NCBI GenBank assembly: GCA_964388305.1
Contig: CAYMAA010000005.1
Location: 1-32,756 of the forward strand
DNA length: 32,756 nucleotides
Direction: 5' to 3'
DNA from: JAJQCI01 sp964388305
GTDB taxonomy: Bacteria; Bacillota; Clostridia; Lachnospirales; CAG-274
In this document: one piece after another, positions 28,732 to 32,756 of the stretch
Layout: each line of letters starts with the position of its first letter
Numbering within the stretch: the first letter of the stretch is position 1
Translations under genes and position numbers: made by a program
Notes under the pieces: model-generated
Told to the model about the DNA's origin: nothing
Databases searched by the model: none
The model's input: the letters and a program-made list of their open reading frames with translations, nothing else

Positions 28732-31050
28732 GTGAACTGCAAAAGAATAATAAAAAATTTAAAAAGCTATTTTAAAATATATAACGTACTGCCTGTTTTA
28801 ATTTGTTTTTTGTTTGGAAGAATTAAGCTGTTTGGTTATTTATCGCCCTTCGGGTTTTGCGGCGCCGGCTGCTTTGGCTGCGGACTTGCCGGCATTTGCG
28901 CAGGGGCAGGTATTTTTGGAACAGTGAGTAACGGTATGAGTATATTTGGCGGCAAATACATATTTTCCTACATAATATTTTTGATAATAAACCCTGTTAT
29001 ATTTAAAAAGATTGATGATAAAGAATATTTTGCAGGCGCATCACCGGCTTTATCGATCTTTTCCGGAGGAGTATTATACAGTGTTTTTTACGGTTTTTCA
29101 GCCTATTATATATTTATTAATTTGGCGGAAGCGCTGCTTGTGTTTTTTGTTTCTTATCTTTTGGACAGGGGCTTTGGCTTATTAAATCCCGAAAGACTTA
29201 AAAAATATATAACCTCGGAGGAAATTATTAGCGTTATACTTATTATAAGCGGCATTATTTGCGGAACTATTGGCATAAAACTGTTTTTTGCGGATATTTC
29301 CGTCATATTAACGGTTATATTTATGCTTTTTGTTTGCTTTAAATACGGCTCCGCATCGGGAGCTGCCTGCGGTGCATTATGTGCTTTTGTTTATGTTATG
29401 GAAAACGGCGGAGGTACGGAGCTTTTTCCCGTATTATCATTGGGCGGACTTGCAGGCGGCTTTTTAAAAGGTCGTGAAAGGGGTGCGGTTGCGGGTGTTA
29501 TGCTGGCGGCAATGCTTTTGCTGGCAATACTTTTTAACAAAGCGCTGTTAAAAAGGGAGATTATGTTAAGCGCCGCTTATGGGTGCATTGCCTTCTTTTT
29601 ACTGCCGGACAGGCTTTATTACAGGCTTAACTCTGTTTTTAATTTAGGTTTAAGAGAGCCGGGGGAGTATGTTGAGCAGGTTTACACCACTTTGGAAAAT
29701 ACTCTTAAAAGCTACGCCTGTTCATTCAAAAATTTAGGCGAGGCTTTTAATGAAAAAGAAGTGTCGGAAGATGACAGAGAGAGATACAACAAGGTTACTG
29801 ATGAGGTTGGAGAAATTATGTGCAGGCAGTGCAGTCTTAAAAACTATTGCTGGGACAGAAATTTTTACGTTACTTACGATGCATTGAGCAATATGCTAAT
29901 GGATATGGACAGAGAGGGGCATATAGATTTGGGAAGAGTAAGCGAGAGCTTTAAAGGCTCCTGTATGGCTTTTTCATCATTTGTTTATACTGTTGAAAAA
30001 ATTTGGGAAAGGGAGGAGCTTAACAGACGCTGGGAAAAAAGAATTGAAAAAAGCAGAAGTGTTATTAAATGCTACATTGAGTCCGCCGCAGAGCTTTTAA
30101 TGAATTTATCCTCAAGCTTTAGGCAGGATGCTGTTTTTGACAAGGATATGAGTATAAAAGCGGCGGAAAAGCTGAGAGAAGCGGGCATAGGCATTAAAAG
30201 CATTTCCGCAGGCTCGGCAGTAAACGGGCGGAGGGAAATTCTTGTAACAATGCGTAACTGTGACTGCACCAAAAAGAATATTGACAGCATTATAGATACA
30301 ATCAATAATGAAACAAGCGAAAATATTATGAAAGACAACGGTGTTGCGGTTTATGATAAAAACAATACGGATTTATGCACCATAAGGTTTATAGGAAAAA
30401 ACAAATTTCATATAGGCGTTAAGGTATTGAGAGAGGCTAAAAACAAAGAGGGAATTTCAGGGGATAACAATACATTTTGCAGAATGAAGGACGGCGCTTA
30501 TTTATTGGCTCTTTCCGACGGTATGGGCAGCGGCAGCGATGCAAGCAGGGAGAGCGCTGCCTCTCTGGATTTGTTTCGTGACTTTATTTCCGCAGGCTTT
30601 TCAAAGGAAACTTCGATTAAGCTTATTAACAGCTGCTTGGAGTTTAACTCCGATGAGGATTGTTTTGCAACATTAGACGCCTGCATTATTGATTTATACA
30701 GCGGAGATTGTTCCTTAATTAAAACAGGCGCCTGCCCCACCTATATTATAAGAGAAGGACAGGTTATCGCCATTAAAGGCGAGGGACTGCCTGTGGGTAT
30801 TCTTTCGGAGATCAGTCCCGAAGTAATTAATTTTAAGCTTAGAAAAAACGATACTGTTGTTATGGTTACGGACGGTGTTACGGATTCCTTCAGAGATAAA
30901 GGAGGAGAGGGCAGATTAAGAAGTATTTTAAAAAGGGCGGAGGCAGAGAGCTATCCCCAAATTGCCGAAATTGTATTTGAGACGGCAAAGGATAATTACA
31001 GAGGGAAAATTTTAGATGACATAACCGTTTTAACCGCAAGAATTTATTGA
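28732..31050 (+). CDS. spoIIE: Stage II sporulation protein E (PP2C-type phosphatase)
   Basis: Membrane-bound serine phosphatase that dephosphorylates SpoIIAA to release sigma-F in the forespore and also acts at the asymmetric septum. The 772-residue protein has a hydrophobic N-terminal third with about ten membrane segments (about 20-305), a central regulatory region including a Cys cluster (CRQCSLKNYCW), and a C-terminal PP2C domain with metal-binding Asp residues in LALSDGMGSGSDASRES and VTDGVTDSF. The GTG at 28732 is chosen because GAGGAG lies 8 nt before it; an in-frame GTG at 28723 overlaps that site. tilS follows, as in many Firmicutes. Confidence 0.95.
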   Translation: MNCKRIIKNLKSYFKIYNVLPVLICFLFGRIKLFGYLSPFGFCGAGCFGCGLAGICAGAGIFGTVSNGMSIFGGKYIFSYIIFLIINPVIFKKIDDKEYFAGASPALSIFSGGVLYSVFYGFSAYYIFINLAEALLVFFVSYLLDRGFGLLNPERLKKYITSEEIISVILIISGIICGTIGIKLFFADISVILTVIFMLFVCFKYGSASGAACGALCAFVYVMENGGGTELFPVLSLGGLAGGFLKGRERGAVAGVMLAAMLLLAILFNKALLKREIMLSAAYGCIAFFLLPDRLYYRLNSVFNLGLREPGEYVEQVYTTLENTLKSYACSFKNLGEAFNEKEVSEDDRERYNKVTDEVGEIMCRQCSLKNYCWDRNFYVTYDALSNMLMDMDREGHIDLGRVSESFKGSCMAFSSFVYTVEKIWEREELNRRWEKRIEKSRSVIKCYIESAAELLMNLSSSFRQDAVFDKDMSIKAAEKLREAGIGIKSISAGSAVNGRREILVTMRNCDCTKKNIDSIIDTINNETSENIMKDNGVAVYDKNNTDLCTIRFIGKNKFHIGVKVLREAKNKEGISGDNNTFCRMKDGAYLLALSDGMGSGSDASRESAASLDLFRDFISAGFSKETSIKLINSCLEFNSDEDCFATLDACIIDLYSGDCSLIKTGACPTYIIREGQVIAIKGEGLPVGILSEISPEVINFKLRKNDTVVMVTDGVTDSFRDKGGEGRLRSILKRAEAESYPQIAEIVFETAKDNYRGKILDDITVLTARIY

Positions 31051-31075
31051 TTTTATTCTGATTTTTTTGTATAAT
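31047..31075 (+). promoter_or_regulatory. Sigma-A-type promoter of tilS
   Basis: TTGATT (31047-31052), 17 nt, TATAAT (31070-31075). The -35 overlaps the spoIIE stop codon. It would let the essential tilS be expressed outside sporulation. Confidence 0.65.
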
Positions 31076-31108
31076 AAATATAAAACTTGCGGATAGGGTG
31101 AATTGGTT

Positions 31109-32464
31109 TTGATTAATAAAATAAGAAATTTTATTGTTGATAATAATATGCTTAAATTTGGCGATAAGGTTGTTGCGGGAATTTCCGGCGGTGCGGATTC
31201 CGTATGTCTTTTAAAGGTTTTGCTTTTGCTTAAAAAAGAGTTTGGACTTGAAATTTTCGGAGTTCATGTAAATCATGGCATAAGGGGAGAAGAGGCTTTA
31301 AGAGATGAGAATTTTGTTAAGGAGCTTTGTGACAGTGTTGGAGTAAGGCTTTTTACATTTCATTATAACATTCCCTTATTGGCAAAGGAAGATGGTACTA
31401 CCGAGGAGGAAACGGGAAGAATTTACAGATATAAGGCATTTTACGAAACTGCTGAAAGGGTTGGAAAGGGTAAAATTGCCGTGGCACACAATATGAACGA
31501 CAACTGCGAAACTGTGCTGCAAAGGCTTATAAGAGGAACGGGCATAAAGGGTTTGGGAGGAATTGAACCTGTTAGGGGGAGTATAATACGTCCTCTTTTA
31601 TGTGTTTCAAGAAAGGAAATAGAAAAATTTGTTGGGGCAGAGGGTTTTATAACGGACAGCACAAATATTTGCAGGGATTACACAAGAAACAAAATAAGGT
31701 TAGAGGTTTTGCCATTGCTTGAGGAGTTTAACCCCGGTATTGTTCAGGGGATTTGCAGAATGAGCCGGCTTGCAAGGCAAGAAGATTCTTTTTTGGAAAA
31801 AACGGCGGCTGATATTTTGGAAAAAGCTGTTTTGGAAAGGCGTGAAAAAGAGGTTGTTTTAGATACGGAGAAAATTGGCAAAGCAGATGAAGCATTAATA
31901 GGCAGGGTTTTAAGACAGGCGATTTTGCCCTTTACAAAAAAGGGACAGGACATTGACTGTATACATATAACAGAGCTTAAAAAGCTTGTTTTTGGAGAAA
32001 ACGGCAAGAGAATTGATTTAATTGAGGGAATAAAAGCCATTAAAGAGTTTGGAAAAATAAGGATAGGTTTTTTTAACAATAGTATTGAGTACAGCTATTG
32101 TGTGGAAATTGGCAAAAAAACATTTATTAAGGAAGCGGGACTGGAGTTGCTTATCAGCGTTGACAAGGCAGACGGTATAGAGCCGATTTGTACCGTATAC
32201 GGAAAGGTTTTTGCTCCCATTATTGCAAGAACGGTTAAAAGCGGTGACAGGATAGCCATAAAAACGGGCAGGCAGGAAATTAAAAAAGCATTTGCAGGCA
32301 GGAAAATAGGTCAGGACAACAGGTACAAATATCCTGTTTTGGAGGACAGCAGGGGTATTTTGGCTATTGTGGGAGTTAAGGCAAGATATTGTACTGATAA
32401 AAATAATAAAATCTTTGTCTATGCTTGGAAAAAACAGACTTTTGAAAAACCGAGTGAAATATAA
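31109..32464 (+). CDS. tilS: tRNA(Ile)-lysidine synthetase
   Basis: Converts C34 of the CAU-anticodon tRNA-Ile to lysidine with ATP and lysine, so that it reads AUA. The 451-residue protein has the PP-loop GISGGADSVCLL (about 25-36), HVNHGIRGEEALRDE, TTEEETGRIYRYKAF, AVAHNMNDNCETVLQRLIRGTG and a C-terminal TilS domain (about 360-440). The TTG at 31109 is preferred because AGGGTG lies 8 nt before it; a TTG at 31103 is only 2 nt from that site. In many Firmicutes hpt and ftsH follow tilS; here a different sequence follows. Confidence 0.95.
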   Translation: MINKIRNFIVDNNMLKFGDKVVAGISGGADSVCLLKVLLLLKKEFGLEIFGVHVNHGIRGEEALRDENFVKELCDSVGVRLFTFHYNIPLLAKEDGTTEEETGRIYRYKAFYETAERVGKGKIAVAHNMNDNCETVLQRLIRGTGIKGLGGIEPVRGSIIRPLLCVSRKEIEKFVGAEGFITDSTNICRDYTRNKIRLEVLPLLEEFNPGIVQGICRMSRLARQEDSFLEKTAADILEKAVLERREKEVVLDTEKIGKADEALIGRVLRQAILPFTKKGQDIDCIHITELKKLVFGENGKRIDLIEGIKAIKEFGKIRIGFFNNSIEYSYCVEIGKKTFIKEAGLELLISVDKADGIEPICTVYGKVFAPIIARTVKSGDRIAIKTGRQEIKKAFAGRKIGQDNRYKYPVLEDSRGILAIVGVKARYCTDKNNKIFVYAWKKQTFEKPSEI

Positions 32465-32577
32465 TAAAATAATAGTTTTTATATACACCTTTGGCGCTCA
32501 CCCTTTTTAGCCTGATGTATAATATTTTGAAATTGCAGTATCGGCGAAACGAGCCGAAGAAGCGCTAAATAAGCGAA

Positions 32578-32756
32578 ATGGCAAGGAATGACTGTAATTG
32601 CAGGCGTTACCTTGAATATGCGCAGATGACGATTGAGGAATTTGCAAAAGCTGCGGGAAAGAGTGTTGAAGAGGTTAAAAAATATGTTGCAAAGGGTGAG
32701 AGAAGTGGTATAATAGAGAAAAATAAGTCAGAAAGTGGAAATAAGGCAGTGCATAT
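32578..32756 (+). CDS. Start of a small unrecognised protein (runs off the window)
   Basis: An open frame of 59 codons from ATG 32578 to the window edge, starting MARNDCNCRRYLEYAQMTIE. The segment TIEEFAKAAGKSVEEVKKYV reads like a helix-turn-helix, so a small DNA-binding protein is possible. There is no good ribosome binding site before the ATG; an internal ATG at 32632 also lacks one, and an in-frame stop lies shortly upstream. A TATAAT at 32518-32523 may be its -10, without a clear -35. It may be a real gene or a remnant. The 113 nt between tilS and this ATG contain no clear terminator. Confidence 0.4.
   Translation, partial: MARNDCNCRRYLEYAQMTIEEFAKAAGKSVEEVKKYVAKGERSGIIEKNKSESGNKAVH

Noticed and set aside
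32511..32569. Short frame MYNILKLQYRRNEPKKR after tilS
   Set aside because: It is 17-20 codons with no ribosome binding site or recognised family. It could be a remnant, but there is not enough to call it.

Overview
The window looks like chromosomal DNA of an endospore-forming, low-to-moderate G+C Firmicute of class Clostridia, probably Lachnospirales-like. That assignment is an inference. It rests on spoIIID, spoIIE, a Csp-like subtilisin and DUF4364 genes, strong GGAGG ribosome binding sites, TTG/GTG starts, and the rel-dtd-hemZ-hisS-aspS and spoIIE-tilS gene orders. No transposase, integrase, phage, CRISPR, rRNA or tRNA gene was found.

Bases 1-14.6 kb, minus strand. The window opens inside a gluconate 5-dehydrogenase-like SDR gene and spoIIID. 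A tightly packed unit of twelve genes follows, read from about 14.6 kb down to 0.83 kb: rel, dtd, an MBL-fold hydrolase, hemZ, hisS, aspS, folC, a 43-residue ORF, a zinc-ribbon/TPR membrane protein, purM, purN and purD. Gaps are 0-24 nt and many ribosome binding sites lie inside the upstream gene. One good sigma-A-type promoter sits before rel. The unit joins the stringent response, tRNA charging and proofreading, folate polyglutamylation and three purine steps, including the folate-dependent PurN.

Bases 14.7-18.7 kb, minus strand. A receiver/degenerate GGDEF/EAL/PAS protein, luxS and a short DUF362 protein form a second unit that ends in a hairpin terminator.

Bases 18.9-22.3 kb, plus strand. 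A cyclophilin, tcdA, ktrB and ktrA form an operon closed by a strong bidirectional terminator. A hybrid histidine kinase (minus, 22.3-25.1 kb) converges on it and is divergent from a Csp-like S8 protease (plus, 25.3-26.95 kb). The two divergent intergenic regions (18.8 and 25.2 kb) share a bipartite repeat.

Bases 26.9-28.0 kb are the most unusual part. A small ArsR-family regulator with a complete alpha-5 metal site is bracketed by two unrelated G+C-rich inverted-repeat elements. Each folds on paper into a closed multi-branch (cloverleaf-like) structure; one overlaps the end of the protease gene and the other contains a 31-bp hairpin.

Bases 28.0-32.8 kb, plus strand. DUF4364, spoIIE (whose candidate promoter has a 21-nt spacer, as known for Spo0A-activated promoters), tilS, and the start of an unrecognised small gene cut by the window edge.
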